Shown here piece by piece: positions 55,933 to 64,000 of a stretch of 64,000 nt of DNA (within the stretch, counting starts at the first letter, position 1; every line of letters begins with the position of its first letter). This stretch comes from Croceivirga sp. Its GTDB lineage: Bacteria; Bacteroidota; Bacteroidia; Flavobacteriales; Flavobacteriaceae. Made by a program: the position numbers and the translations under genes. Under the pieces are notes generated by a model that was not told the DNA's origin, made no database searches, and saw only the letters and a list, made by a program, of their open reading frames with translations. The stretch is taken from contig JANQRG010000041.1 of assembly GCA_028284665.1 (NCBI GenBank), positions 124,001-188,000 on the forward strand, written 5' to 3'.

Positions 55933-57063
55933 ATGGAAAAAAAGATAAGACGTTATGATCTGGACTGGCTTAGAGTTATCGTTTTTGCCTTACTCATTTT
56001 TTATCATGTGGGCATGTTCTTTGTCCCCTGGGGATGGCATATTAAAAACAATGTTATATACGATTGGTTGCGCTGGCCTATGCTATTCTTAAACCAATGG
56101 CGCCTTCCCATTCTATTTGTTATTTCAGGTATGGGAACCTATTATGCACTTTCCAAGAGGAATTTAAAACAGTTTGCCTGGGAAAGGTATCTAAGATTGG
56201 GTGTTCCGTTAATTGTAGGCATGTTGCTTATTGTCCCTCCACAGCTCTATATCGAACGCCTGGTAAACGGGCAGTTTAATGGCACATACCTTGAGTATTA
56301 CCAGACCATGGCCTTTAGAAATGGTCCTTATCCCGAAGGAGATATTAGCTGGCATCACCTATGGTTTTTACCGTACTTGCTTCTTTTTTCCTGGGTGCTT
56401 ACACCTATTTTTGTTCGCCTTAAAAGCAGACCCACACGATGTATTGTCCGGATAAAAAAGATCCTCGAAAAACCCTATGGCTTCTATTGGTTTATTATTC
56501 CTTTATTTCTTCTTGAAGCTTTTATGGAGCCCTTTTTCGATATTACTCATGCCTTAATTGATGATTGGTTCAATATTTGTTCTTCTATTACTTTTTTCTT
56601 CTATGGGTTTCTGTTTATCGCTGCGGGAGAGGTGTTTTGGGAAAGTCTGGATAGGATAAAGAAGAAGGCCTTAATCCTTGGAATACTATCATTTACACTT
56701 TTGGTAGGTCGATGGTTGTTCATTGAAGCAGATGACTGGCCAGAACACTTATCAGAGGCCTTTTTAAAGATCGTTAACCTATGGTCCTGGATCCTGGTAT
56801 TGTTCGGCTACGCCGCAAAATATTTGAATCAACCCAGTAAGGGTTTGTCGTATGCCAACCGCGCTGTATATCCTTTCTACATCTTACACCAAACCATAAC
56901 CATTGCCATTGCCTACTATCTAATTGACCTGGACTGGTCCTTTTTTGCAAAAGCTTCCATTCTTGTGATTGGCACCTTTGGGATCAGTTGGGCAATTTAT
57001 GACTGGATCATTTTACGAATTCCATTGCTTCATCCCTTATTTGGCCTAAAAAAAGCCCGCTGA
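55933..57063 (+). CDS. Acyltransferase family 3 membrane protein (OpgC/OafB-like)
   Basis: The 376-residue integral membrane protein has about ten helices. The signature start is RYDLDWLRVIVFALLIFYHV, in which the His is the conserved catalytic one, followed by LPILFVISGMGTYYAL. Such enzymes move acyl groups onto glycans or other envelope molecules. It could act on periplasmic glucans, like OpgC, but the acceptor is not visible. The stop codon lies inside a hairpin that serves as terminator for the convergent gene. Confidence 0.88.
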   Translation: MEKKIRRYDLDWLRVIVFALLIFYHVGMFFVPWGWHIKNNVIYDWLRWPMLFLNQWRLPILFVISGMGTYYALSKRNLKQFAWERYLRLGVPLIVGMLLIVPPQLYIERLVNGQFNGTYLEYYQTMAFRNGPYPEGDISWHHLWFLPYLLLFSWVLTPIFVRLKSRPTRCIVRIKKILEKPYGFYWFIIPLFLLEAFMEPFFDITHALIDDWFNICSSITFFFYGFLFIAAGEVFWESLDRIKKKALILGILSFTLLVGRWLFIEADDWPEHLSEAFLKIVNLWSWILVLFGYAAKYLNQPSKGLSYANRAVYPFYILHQTITIAIAYYLIDLDWSFFAKASILVIGTFGISWAIYDWIILRIPLLHPLFGLKKAR

Positions 57064-57074
57064 TACCAGCGGGC
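57048..57074 (-). terminator. Terminator of convergent beta-barrel gene
   Basis: On the minus strand GCCCGCTG, loop GTAT and CAGCGGGC are followed by TTTTTTTAGG, a perfect 8-bp stem with seven T. It ends the gene at 57090-57773. It overlaps the end of the acyltransferase gene; the plus strand lacks a T-run. Confidence 0.85.
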
Positions 57075-57089
57075 CTCAATTTCATAATC

Positions 57090-57773
57090 CTAAAAGTAAT
57101 AGGACAGCCCAAAGAAAAGATTGGAGGCATTCAGCTCAAAAGCGAACTGGTTCCTATCACTTTCCGTAGTGCCTCCACCGCTATTGTTAGCTTCAGTATT
57201 AGAGGTTGTGTATCCTAGCGTTCCCAAATTGGCTTCCAGGGCAAAACGTTTAGAGACAAAGTAGGTTACGCCCGGTCGAATACCAAAAAACCAGGATTCC
57301 CCGTCGGAATTAGAGTTAGTAGTAGTACCATCAAAAGTCCTGTCAGATTCATTGGAAACATCACTGTATCGCGCCTCTCCTTGCAAAAAGAAAGCAAAAT
57401 TTGGGCTCACGCTAAAAAATTTACGTGCGTAAGGAAAGATGCTATAGGTTGTCGTTTCGGATTCAAATTCGGTGATAGACCCTCCGGAATCGGTGTTATC
57501 ATCTTCATTCGAACCTCTCACATACCCCAATCCCAAACCAACGATGAAATTATTGTTCAATGCATATCCCGCTGATGGATTGAAAGAAAACGAATTGAAA
57601 TCGCTAGAGTTTGAAAAGGAATTCCCCTCAAAATCTATGGCATCGGACCTAAGCGATACGCTCCCGGTAACATTCCAGGTACCTTTTTCAATAATTAATC
57701 GATCCGTTTGGTCCGTTTGTGCTACGGTAAGTCCGGAAATCAATAGTGCAGAAAGAAATAGAATTTTTCTCAT
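57090..57773 (-). CDS. Small outer-membrane beta-barrel protein (OmpA/OmpW-like porin fold)
   Basis: The 227-residue protein has a Sec signal (ILFLSALLISGLTVAQ) followed by eight or so amphipathic strands, such as FSFNPSAGYALNNNFIVGLG, PGVTYFVSKRFALEANLG and the terminal FELNASNLFFGLSYYF with C-terminal Phe. It lacks a peptidoglycan-binding domain. It is typical of outer-membrane beta-barrel domain proteins; the role is unknown. It is transcribed alone and ended by the hairpin just downstream. Confidence 0.82.
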   Translation of the reverse strand: MRKILFLSALLISGLTVAQTDQTDRLIIEKGTWNVTGSVSLRSDAIDFEGNSFSNSSDFNSFSFNPSAGYALNNNFIVGLGLGYVRGSNEDDNTDSGGSITEFESETTTYSIFPYARKFFSVSPNFAFFLQGEARYSDVSNESDRTFDGTTTNSNSDGESWFFGIRPGVTYFVSKRFALEANLGTLGYTTSNTEANNSGGGTTESDRNQFAFELNASNLFFGLSYYF

Positions 57774-57931
57774 TTTTTAGAGGTTTTGAAGTTAAAGTGA
57801 CAGGGCAACAAGCATCATTCCATACTACTTCATGATTCTACCCTTTTTTCGATTTTAACCGAACTTTGGGAAAAACATCGAATTTAACAGCACTTTATTA
57901 CACCCTTGGCGCGGTAATTGTTAACTTTATT

Positions 57932-57939
57932 TAAGTTTG
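57932..57939 (+). promoter_or_regulatory. Candidate promoter -7 box (TAnnTTTG)
   Basis: TAAGTTTG is an exact Bacteroidetes -7 match 14 nt before the ATG at 57954, with TTGG at 57906-57909 about 22 nt upstream as a possible -33 box. It would give a very short leader. Confidence 0.5.
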
Positions 57940-57953
57940 TCGACCTAATTGCT

Positions 57954-58604
57954 ATGAAACCTTATCTCCTATTTATCCTATTTTGTGGCTTCGTGTTCAC
58001 TTTATCTGCACAAGGGGATTTACCGACTACAAAACCTTTAGAAATCGGCAGGAAAAATAATTTGGACGCACTACCCAGCAATCAGGGCACCGTATTGCGA
58101 ATGCCTTCAGTACTGGATAACGATTTGATATCCAAAGAGCGTACCATAAAAATGCTTCCGGAGCGACAACTATTGCAGGCAGGACACGATCTCAAAATTG
58201 ATCCTAAAGTTGGAGAACGCGAGAAAAAAGGCAGTAACAAGCATTTTGGCGACCAGTATCTTGGCGATTTCAAAACAAACGCCAAATTTGTTGGAGTCGT
58301 TTGCCGGGATCATGAATATGTAGATGGGGATCGGGTTAAGATTTACGTAAACGGGGAAGTAGTGGAACACAATCTGCTGCTATCCGGGGCTTTTAGAGGG
58401 GTAAACGTGGATTTGGCAGAAGGCTTTAACCGCCTTGACTTCGAAGCACTCAACCAGGGGTCATCGGGTCCCAATACCGCCCAGATCGTAGTTACTGATG
58501 AAACCGGAAAAGTCCTTCACAACAATAGGTGGAACCTCTCTACCGGTTCTAAAGCCAGTCTTATTGTGGTTAAAGAACCAAATCTGGAAGAAGAACAAGA
58601 ATAG
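57954..58604 (+). CDS. Small secreted protein, unknown function
   Basis: From ATG 57954 the protein is 216 residues with a signal peptide ending FTLSAQ. The mature part has an unstructured N-half and a beta-rich C-half (VKIYVNGEVVEHNLLL, NRLDFEALNQGSSGPNTAQI). It resembles secreted flavobacterial proteins usually called hypothetical. No enzyme motif is visible. It is monocistronic with its own likely promoter. Confidence 0.7.
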   Translation: MKPYLLFILFCGFVFTLSAQGDLPTTKPLEIGRKNNLDALPSNQGTVLRMPSVLDNDLISKERTIKMLPERQLLQAGHDLKIDPKVGEREKKGSNKHFGDQYLGDFKTNAKFVGVVCRDHEYVDGDRVKIYVNGEVVEHNLLLSGAFRGVNVDLAEGFNRLDFEALNQGSSGPNTAQIVVTDETGKVLHNNRWNLSTGSKASLIVVKEPNLEEEQE

Positions 58605-58652
58605 GGATAAATCGCAACCAAAATTCCGGAGTTTAAGTTCTCACTATCGTTC

Positions 58653-58683
58653 AACTCCTAACTCCTAACTCCTAACTCCTAAC
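58653..58683. repeat. Tandem heptamer repeat AACTCCT
   Basis: Four full copies of AACTCCT and a partial fifth lie between the secreted-protein gene and the acylase gene. Near-identical heptamers, on the other strand, follow a four-helix-bundle gene fragment at 63189-63212. Confidence 0.85.
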
Positions 58684-58687
58684 AAAA

Positions 58688-60865
58688 CTAGTTCCTTTCA
58701 CCAGGCGTGTACGTTGCTTCAGCTCGTTCCAGAACATCTTCTTTGTAAAAGGCAGCGTCTTTCCACTTCACATTAGCATACCTTTCACTTTGATCATCAA
58801 AATGAGGGGAATTTGGGTCACCGCTTTGCCCTCCGGCTAAAATCGTTTTTGCTGTCACACTCTCCCCAAATTCAACCACTGCGACAAAGCTATTTCCCCG
58901 GGTGCCATAGATCCTTTTGGTGTTGTTGTCGTAACGTGCACCATAAGCTGCCAGGGCACCCCATCTTCCACTGGCAAAACTGATGGGAATACTGGGTTTG
59001 GCATCATCAAAGGCTTGACGAATGTCGCCATTTAATCGTTGATAGCGGTTTACCTCTCCCCAGGGTACCTCCCAGGTACCAAATTTGTCTTTCAATTCCA
59101 ACACTACCTCTTTGAATAAATTTAGCTTTTCGGCTTCAGGGGAGTCACTACCCCAATACTGTACCAACTGCATAGCATACAATCCTGCTGGTCTATCCGC
59201 TTTTAGATAGCACTTGGCACCATAATAATGCGCCAGGGTCATTGCCACAGATGCTTCGGAAGTCTTATAATCCCAATTGCGTAATACCTCAATCGGTTCC
59301 CGCAATACCGATTTATCGTGATCACTACCATTATAAGCCTTGATAAGCCCGGGAATTAAGGTTTCAAATGCTGGCAAATAGGGATCATGCGCCAGTAGGA
59401 TCAAACTATCCAAGGTATATCCGCTTCGATCTTTTAACAGCCCGATGGCATGCACCCCCCTAAAGTTCTCTTGGTCGCGAGACATGTATTTGGGATAGTC
59501 TTCCCGCTTCGGGCTGTATTCTAAGGCGCTGGTATAGGGGGTAGAGTTGCAATTTTGGATCCACCCGTTCTCAGGATTTAAGACAAGTATATTTTCATCC
59601 ACCGCATGCAAACCCTGCCAATCTGTTCTGGGATCACTTCCATCCACAGCCAGTGTGTAATCAAAAATAGTATCCCGTTTTGGAATGAAGTTGCCATGAA
59701 AGTAGGCAATATTGCCCTCTGCATCCGCATAAACAGTATTATTGGAGGAGTTTGTACGGATATCCATCATTTCCCGAAACCCTTTGTAACCGTCCTGTTT
59801 GGTTCGAATGTAGGATTGCTCCAGTGCCTTTACCGGTTCCCACATCATAGCGCTGGCCGTCCACTGGCCATCTACCGCCTGGGTAATGGGACCATGGTGG
59901 GTACGGTATATCGGGAAAACTTTTTCTTTTAGTTCCCCTTCTACTTTATATTTCAGCACCACCTCCAGGGAATCAACCGGTCGTAATTCCTCACCGTATT
60001 GATAGAACAGTTTTCCATCATTCTTTACCAGGGTCTCTTTAAATTCATCCATCACATCTGTATAGGTGCTGGTATGCATCCACCCTGTTTTTTCATTGAA
60101 GCCCTGATACACAAAAAATTGCCCCCACGTTACGGCGCCATAGGCATTAAGTCCTTCTTCGCTTACCACATGGACCTCCCCCCTAAAATAGAATGAAGTA
60201 TGGGGGTTGATCAACAGCATGGTATTCCCGGATTGTGTTAACTGACCGGAGATCGCAATTCCATTAGATCCCTGGGGTTCGGCCATTTCTTGTTCTTTTT
60301 CCAATGGCAACACCTCCATCTCCGGGATGGCCATTCCAGCTTCGTAGAAGGCCTTTATTTTTTGGGTTGAGATGCGTTCAATATCCCCACCTATGCTCCC
60401 TTCACTGAAGTACATGGGCATCCAGGGTTCAAAACGAGTGAGCAATTTGGGTTGGACTTCCGGATGTGTGTGCAAATAGTAATTTATCCCATCCGCAAAA
60501 GCATCGCAGAGTTGCTTCAACCAGTCTGGTGCACTATCATATTTTACCCTGGCTTCCTCTTCCGTCATAAACATATTTGCTCTGAGATCGCTATAGAGTG
60601 CCTCTTCCCCTTCAACTTCAGCCAACCTACCGGTAGCCCAAATATAATTCTGCTCTACCCGGTTAAAATCATCTTCGCATTGCGCATAGAGCAATCCAAA
60701 AACAGCATCAGCATCTGTTTTGCCGTAAATATGAGGTACTCCAAAATCATCCCGGATAATGGTTATGTTTTCAGCCTGGGCTTCCCATTTTTCAACCTCC
60801 GAAGGAACTTCAGACATTTTACAAGAGCTAATGAGGGCAATACAGATGAAGAATAATGTTCTCAT
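58688..60865 (-). CDS. Penicillin acylase family lipoprotein
   Basis: The 725-residue N-terminal-nucleophile hydrolase has lipobox Cys15 (ALISSC). It belongs to the penicillin/aculeacin/AHL acylase group. The autocatalytic cleavage site and nucleophile are Ser200 in EPQGSNGIAISG, which would yield alpha and beta chains. The beta chain then has INPHTSFYFRGE and WGQFFVYQGFNEKTGWMHT. Natural substrates may be acyl-homoserine lactones, lipopeptides or other amides. It is monocistronic. Confidence 0.88.
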   Translation of the reverse strand: MRTLFFICIALISSCKMSEVPSEVEKWEAQAENITIIRDDFGVPHIYGKTDADAVFGLLYAQCEDDFNRVEQNYIWATGRLAEVEGEEALYSDLRANMFMTEEEARVKYDSAPDWLKQLCDAFADGINYYLHTHPEVQPKLLTRFEPWMPMYFSEGSIGGDIERISTQKIKAFYEAGMAIPEMEVLPLEKEQEMAEPQGSNGIAISGQLTQSGNTMLLINPHTSFYFRGEVHVVSEEGLNAYGAVTWGQFFVYQGFNEKTGWMHTSTYTDVMDEFKETLVKNDGKLFYQYGEELRPVDSLEVVLKYKVEGELKEKVFPIYRTHHGPITQAVDGQWTASAMMWEPVKALEQSYIRTKQDGYKGFREMMDIRTNSSNNTVYADAEGNIAYFHGNFIPKRDTIFDYTLAVDGSDPRTDWQGLHAVDENILVLNPENGWIQNCNSTPYTSALEYSPKREDYPKYMSRDQENFRGVHAIGLLKDRSGYTLDSLILLAHDPYLPAFETLIPGLIKAYNGSDHDKSVLREPIEVLRNWDYKTSEASVAMTLAHYYGAKCYLKADRPAGLYAMQLVQYWGSDSPEAEKLNLFKEVVLELKDKFGTWEVPWGEVNRYQRLNGDIRQAFDDAKPSIPISFASGRWGALAAYGARYDNNTKRIYGTRGNSFVAVVEFGESVTAKTILAGGQSGDPNSPHFDDQSERYANVKWKDAAFYKEDVLERAEATYTPGERN

Positions 60866-60994
60866 ACTTTAGAATGGTCATTTATTGGTTTAAAGATACT
60901 ATTCCCAATCTATCTGAGAAATCAACATCTCCAAGCGCACTTTTCTCAACCCGTTAGTATTTGAATTATCTTGCAATTCTTTTCTAAAAAATAT

Positions 60995-62734
60995 ATGGCA
61001 GACAAAAAAGTTAGTATCCTTAAGGCCTTTAGAACTATTATTTGGCCAAGGCGGAATCTGGTGTTCTTAGGGCTGTTCTTGATCGTTATAAACAAGGCAG
61101 CAAGTTTTGTGCCTCCAGTTTCCTTACGGTATTTTTTGGATGATATTATCCCAAATAAAAACTATGACTTCTTAAAGGTTCTGGTTTTAGTGGTGGTACT
61201 GTCCTTTTTGGTTCAAGCGATTATGTCCTTCCTCTTGACCAAAGTATTGAGCATCCAAGCGCAATACATGATCTCTGAGCTAAGAGCAGAGGTGCAAAAA
61301 CAAGTACTTTCCTTGCCTATACGTTTTTTTGACAATACAAAATCCGGTGCCCTGGTCTCCCGGATCATGAGTGATGTTGAAGGGGTCCGAAATTTGATTG
61401 GTACTGGTTTGGTACAATTGGTGGGAGGTACCATTACTGCGATCGTATCGTTGATCTTGTTACTCCGTATAAGTCCGGGAATGACCTTACTAACCTTTAT
61501 TCCTCTGGTGGTGTTTGCCATCATTGCACTTAAAGCTTTCAAGATCATCCGACCTGTTTTTCGCGAACGAGGAAAGATCAACGCAGAGGTTAAAGGGCGT
61601 TTGACAGAAACCCTTGGGGGGATACGGGTTATTAAAGGGTTCAATGCCGAGAAGCAAGAAGCACAGGTCTTTGAAAACGGTGTGGAACGACTTTATAAAA
61701 ATGTAAAAAAGAGCTTGACAGCAACAGCTGTCATGACGAGTTCCTCTACTTTTTTATTGGGGTTAGCCACTACGGGTATCATGATGGGCTATGGTGGTTA
61801 TAAAATGATGCAAGGGGAATTGACTACGGGGGAGTATTTTGAATTTACCTTTCTTTTAGCACTCATGGTGGCCCCCATTGTTCAGATGAGCAATATTGGC
61901 AGTCAATTGACTGAAGCCCTTGCAGGTCTCGATCGTACTGAGGAGTTAATGAATACAACCGCAGAAGCCCAGGAGAAAGAACGCACCATTTCCCTTACCG
62001 AAGTTAAGGGAGATATGGTTTTTGATCGTGTCTCTTTTGCCTATGAAGAAGATAAGGAAGTGTTACATGAGATCAGTTTCACCGCCAAGGCCGGAGAGGT
62101 AATCGCCCTTGTGGGGAGTTCAGGTTCCGGTAAAAGTACCATTGCAAGCTTAGCGGCAAGTTTCCTAAATCCGGATTCCGGTAAAGTAATCATTGACGGC
62201 CATGACTTATCCAAAATAGATTTGAACAGCTTCCGACAGTTTTTGGGCGTAGTACTCCAGGATGATTTTTTGTTTGAAGGCACCATACAAGAGAATATAG
62301 TGTTTCCCAGACCTGATGCCAGTGAGGAAGAAGTAGAAGCTGCTGTAAAAGCCGCTTACGTAAATGAATTTACCGAGCGTTTTGAAGATGGCCTGGGTAC
62401 TTTGATCGGAGAACGCGGCGTAAAGCTTTCCGGGGGACAACGCCAGCGTATTGCCATTGCCCGGGCAATTTTGGCCGATCCAAAAATCCTGATCCTGGAC
62501 GAGGCTACCTCAAGCCTGGATACCGAAAGTGAGGCGTTGATCCAAAAAAGTTTGGGTGAGCTTACTAAAGGAAGAACCACTTTTGTGATCGCTCACCGGT
62601 TGAGCACCATTCGCCAGGCCGATCAAATTTTGGTCATCGAAAAAGGGGAAATTGCAGAAAAGGGAACACATGAAGAGCTCATTGCGACCCAGGGGAGATA
62701 TTACCATCTGTTTACCTATCAGGCCCGGATATAA
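60995..62734 (+). CDS. ABC exporter, fused permease and ATPase (MsbA-like)
   Basis: The 579-residue half-transporter has six N-terminal membrane helices (to about 320) and a C-terminal ATPase. Walker A is VGSSGSGKST, the signature LSGGQRQRIAIARA, and Walker B ILILDEATSSLD; the switch His is in VIAHRLSTIRQ. It would export a lipid or drug-like substrate as a homodimer. ATG 60995 is preferred over TTG 60971. No partner half-transporter is adjacent. Confidence 0.93.
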   Translation: MADKKVSILKAFRTIIWPRRNLVFLGLFLIVINKAASFVPPVSLRYFLDDIIPNKNYDFLKVLVLVVVLSFLVQAIMSFLLTKVLSIQAQYMISELRAEVQKQVLSLPIRFFDNTKSGALVSRIMSDVEGVRNLIGTGLVQLVGGTITAIVSLILLLRISPGMTLLTFIPLVVFAIIALKAFKIIRPVFRERGKINAEVKGRLTETLGGIRVIKGFNAEKQEAQVFENGVERLYKNVKKSLTATAVMTSSSTFLLGLATTGIMMGYGGYKMMQGELTTGEYFEFTFLLALMVAPIVQMSNIGSQLTEALAGLDRTEELMNTTAEAQEKERTISLTEVKGDMVFDRVSFAYEEDKEVLHEISFTAKAGEVIALVGSSGSGKSTIASLAASFLNPDSGKVIIDGHDLSKIDLNSFRQFLGVVLQDDFLFEGTIQENIVFPRPDASEEEVEAAVKAAYVNEFTERFEDGLGTLIGERGVKLSGGQRQRIAIARAILADPKILILDEATSSLDTESEALIQKSLGELTKGRTTFVIAHRLSTIRQADQILVIEKGEIAEKGTHEELIATQGRYYHLFTYQARI

Positions 62735-62850
62735 ATAAGAATTGAGAAGTAAGATATTAGACCGCTTTACTGTAAGAAATCTTTCCTTTTGTTTGCTCTC
62801 CGGGCATTGAAATTATCTCCAAACGCGATAAATCCAATTCTTCGAAATCT

Positions 62851-63180
62851 TTAGGGTTCTTCCGGGGCCAACTCCACCTCAAAACCTTCCAACTCTTCTG
62901 TAATGAGGATCTGACATCCCAGGCGACTATTATCTTTTACAAAAAACGCTTCGGACAGCATTGCTTCTTCATCATCCGACTTTTCCGGGATAGCATGTTC
63001 AGAATTCACATAACATTGGCAGGAAGCACACATGGCCATTCCGCCACATATTCCAATAGTGCCCTCTGGGGCCAACTCGTAGGAACGGATCACTTCCATT
63101 AAATTCATGTTCATATCGGTTGGAGCGTCAATCTCATGTAGTACTCCTTCGCGGTCCGTTATTTTTAATTTTATGTCCAT
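62851..63180 (-). CDS. 2Fe-2S ferredoxin (adrenodoxin type)
   Basis: The 109-residue electron carrier has cluster ligands in GICGGMAMCASCQCY (Cys-x5-Cys-x2-Cys) and the fourth Cys in SRLGCQIL. It starts at ATG 63180 (an upstream TTG at 63183 is unlikely). In flavobacteria such ferredoxins sit beside a type 2 ferredoxin-NADP reductase; here that reductase ends at 63759. The two genes are split by a DUF559 cassette and a gene fragment. Confidence 0.92.
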   Translation of the reverse strand: MDIKLKITDREGVLHEIDAPTDMNMNLMEVIRSYELAPEGTIGICGGMAMCASCQCYVNSEHAIPEKSDDEEAMLSEAFFVKDNSRLGCQILITEELEGFEVELAPEEP

Positions 63181-63188
63181 CAAGATGA

Positions 63189-63212
63189 AGGAATTAGGAA
63201 TTAGGAGTTAGG
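63189..63212. repeat. Degenerate heptamer repeat (AGGAATT/AGGAGTT)
   Basis: Three tandem heptamers, AGGAATT twice and AGGAGTT once, plus a partial copy, overlap the end of the four-helix-bundle fragment. Read on the other strand they equal the AACTCCT unit at 58653-58683. Confidence 0.75.
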
Positions 63213-63308
63213 TTTCATGGATTTGATCAGTCCATAAAGTAGTCGGGAAATCTCGTTAGTCATTTCAATACTATCTTTTGTTTTATTATTTAACAGTAAA
63301 TCTAACAT
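63201..63308 (-). pseudogene. C-terminal fragment of four-helix-bundle (S23/IVP) protein
   Basis: The minus strand reads 35 codons from ATG 63308: an N-terminal LDLLLNNKTKDSI, then MTNEISRLLYGLIKSMKPNS and a stop. The EISRLLYGLIKS end is typical of four-helix-bundle proteins related to 23S rRNA intervening-sequence proteins, which are normally about 120 residues. Only the last helix remains. It begins immediately after the end of the DUF559 cassette and is in frame with it, separated by the DUF559 stop. Confidence 0.6.
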
Positions 63309-63311
63309 AAA

Positions 63312-63758
63312 ACCTCCCTCCTAAAAAGGACGGACTAAGGGAGGTGTAAACCCGTTTTCCTCAAATTGAACAATATAATCCTCTATGGCCAAAAGTACGT
63401 TTTCTATATCGTTCAAAACTTCATAATCAGAAAAACGCAGCACGTTTATATTCAAGGCATTTAAGCGCTTGGTTTTCTTAACATCTTTCTCCCAAACTTC
63501 AACTAATTCATGGGAATATCCATCCAATTCAATGGCTAATTGCAATTTGTTACAAAAGAAATCAACAATATATTCATCTATGGGTTTTTGTCTATGAAAA
63601 TCGTAGCCATACAATTGACCACGCTTTAGCTTTTGCCATAATCGAATTTCCGATTTGGTAGCATTGTTTCGAAGTTGTCTTGCTAATTCCTTAAGTCTTG
63701 GATTGTACTTAACTATCATCTTAACACACCCCTCAATCCCCTCTTTATAGAGGGGAGG

Positions 63759-63759
<1 letters not shown>
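63312..63759. mobile_element. Putative DUF559 mini-cassette with 7-bp terminal inverted repeats
   Basis: The segment starts with ACCTCCC (63312-63318) and ends with its exact complement GGGAGGT (63753-63759). Each end can also fold: ACCTCCC with an inner GGGAGGT (63339-63345), and CCCCTC-TTTATA-GAGGGG (63738-63755). The single gene inside is DUF559. Its ends touch the reductase stop codon and a truncated gene, as expected for an insertion. Mobility is inference; no transposase is present. Confidence 0.5.
63321..63719 (-). CDS. DUF559 family protein, restriction-endonuclease-like fold
   Basis: The 132-residue protein has the DUF559 pattern: NATKSEIRLWQKLK near residue 19, YGYDFHRQKPIDEYIVDFFC (38-57) and LAIELDGYSH (61-70). 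Asp53 and Glu64 fit the metal-binding residues of a Vsr/PD-(D/E)XK-like nuclease. Biological function is unproven; DUF559 genes are often strain-variable and flanked by short palindromes. It sits inside a redox gene pair with which it has no clear link. Confidence 0.88.
   Translation of the reverse strand: MIVKYNPRLKELARQLRNNATKSEIRLWQKLKRGQLYGYDFHRQKPIDEYIVDFFCNKLQLAIELDGYSHELVEVWEKDVKKTKRLNALNINVLRFSDYEVLNDIENVLLAIEDYIVQFEENGFTPPLVRPF

Positions 63760-64000
<241 letters not shown>

Noticed and set aside
58653-58683. Possible CRISPR-like repeat
   Set aside because: The heptamers are directly tandem without spacers, so they are a simple repeat, not a CRISPR array.
60452-60856. 134-codon plus-strand open frame
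   Set aside because: It is antisense to the N-terminal part of the penicillin-acylase gene, whose signal peptide and motifs are intact.
61213-61644. 143-codon minus-strand open frame
   Set aside because: It is antisense to the membrane domain of the ABC exporter and has no recognisable product.

Overview
The window looks like chromosome from a marine-type flavobacterium (Bacteroidetes, Flavobacteriaceae-like). The evidence is a SusC/SusD pair, many secreted lipoproteins with a Cys lipobox, FG-GAP/ASPIC-UnbV proteins, DUF4270 and DUF4907 proteins, LytS/LytTR signalling, a mevalonate pathway operon, TAnnTTTG-type promoter boxes and little Shine-Dalgarno signal. I saw no rRNA, tRNA, CRISPR array, prophage or insertion sequence. 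Genes are tightly packed, and three convergent pairs share interlocked stop codons.

Layout. 1-4.7 kb: a lipoprotein methyltransferase, a pseudouridine synthase and a secreted S9 peptidase. 4.7-8.7 kb (minus): an isoprenoid operon of diphosphomevalonate decarboxylase, a mevalonate-kinase-like GHMP kinase, a UbiA prenyltransferase and a nitrilase. 8.8-14.8 kb: TspO, DUF1697, glpK-glpF, a flavoprotein, a glycerophosphodiesterase lipoprotein and a small membrane protein. 14.8-27.7 kb: a two-armed starch/maltodextrin utilisation locus. Its minus arm holds GH65 phosphorylase and two GH13 enzymes, its plus arm holds SusC and SusD, and a LacI regulator sits between them with a decayed second LacI gene. 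LacI-type AAnCGnTT sites lie upstream of both arms. No SusE/F, sugar permease or beta-phosphoglucomutase is in the window.

28.1-37.8 kb (plus): a five-gene operon with two paralogous giant FG-GAP/UnbV lipoproteins, a vanadium-haloperoxidase/PAP2-type lipoprotein, a membrane-anchored GyrI-like protein and a propeller-like lipoprotein. 37.9-42.8 kb: two divergent genes separated by 53 bp. One encodes a metallophosphoesterase, kinase-like and beta-barrel fusion; the other encodes an HD hydrolase fused to a PycTM (DUF5706) membrane domain, the effector domain of Pycsar anti-phage systems. 43-49.9 kb: a divergent envelope locus (DUF4270 lipoprotein and barrel on minus; barrel, Kelch lipoprotein, DUF4907, LytS-like kinase and LytTR regulator on plus).

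49.9-64 kb: a GAF protein, a cytoplasmic metallophosphoesterase, a class V aminotransferase, an AraC-type membrane regulator, an acyltransferase, small envelope proteins, a penicillin-acylase-family lipoprotein, an ABC exporter, and a 2Fe-2S ferredoxin with its probable NADP reductase (partial at the window end). The ferredoxin and reductase genes are separated by a 448-bp DUF559 cassette bounded by 7-bp inverted repeats, which abuts a fragment of a four-helix-bundle gene. The strongest leads for new biology are the HD-PycTM protein, the phosphoesterase-kinase-barrel fusion, the FG-GAP/haloperoxidase operon, the Kelch/LytS locus and the DUF559 cassette.
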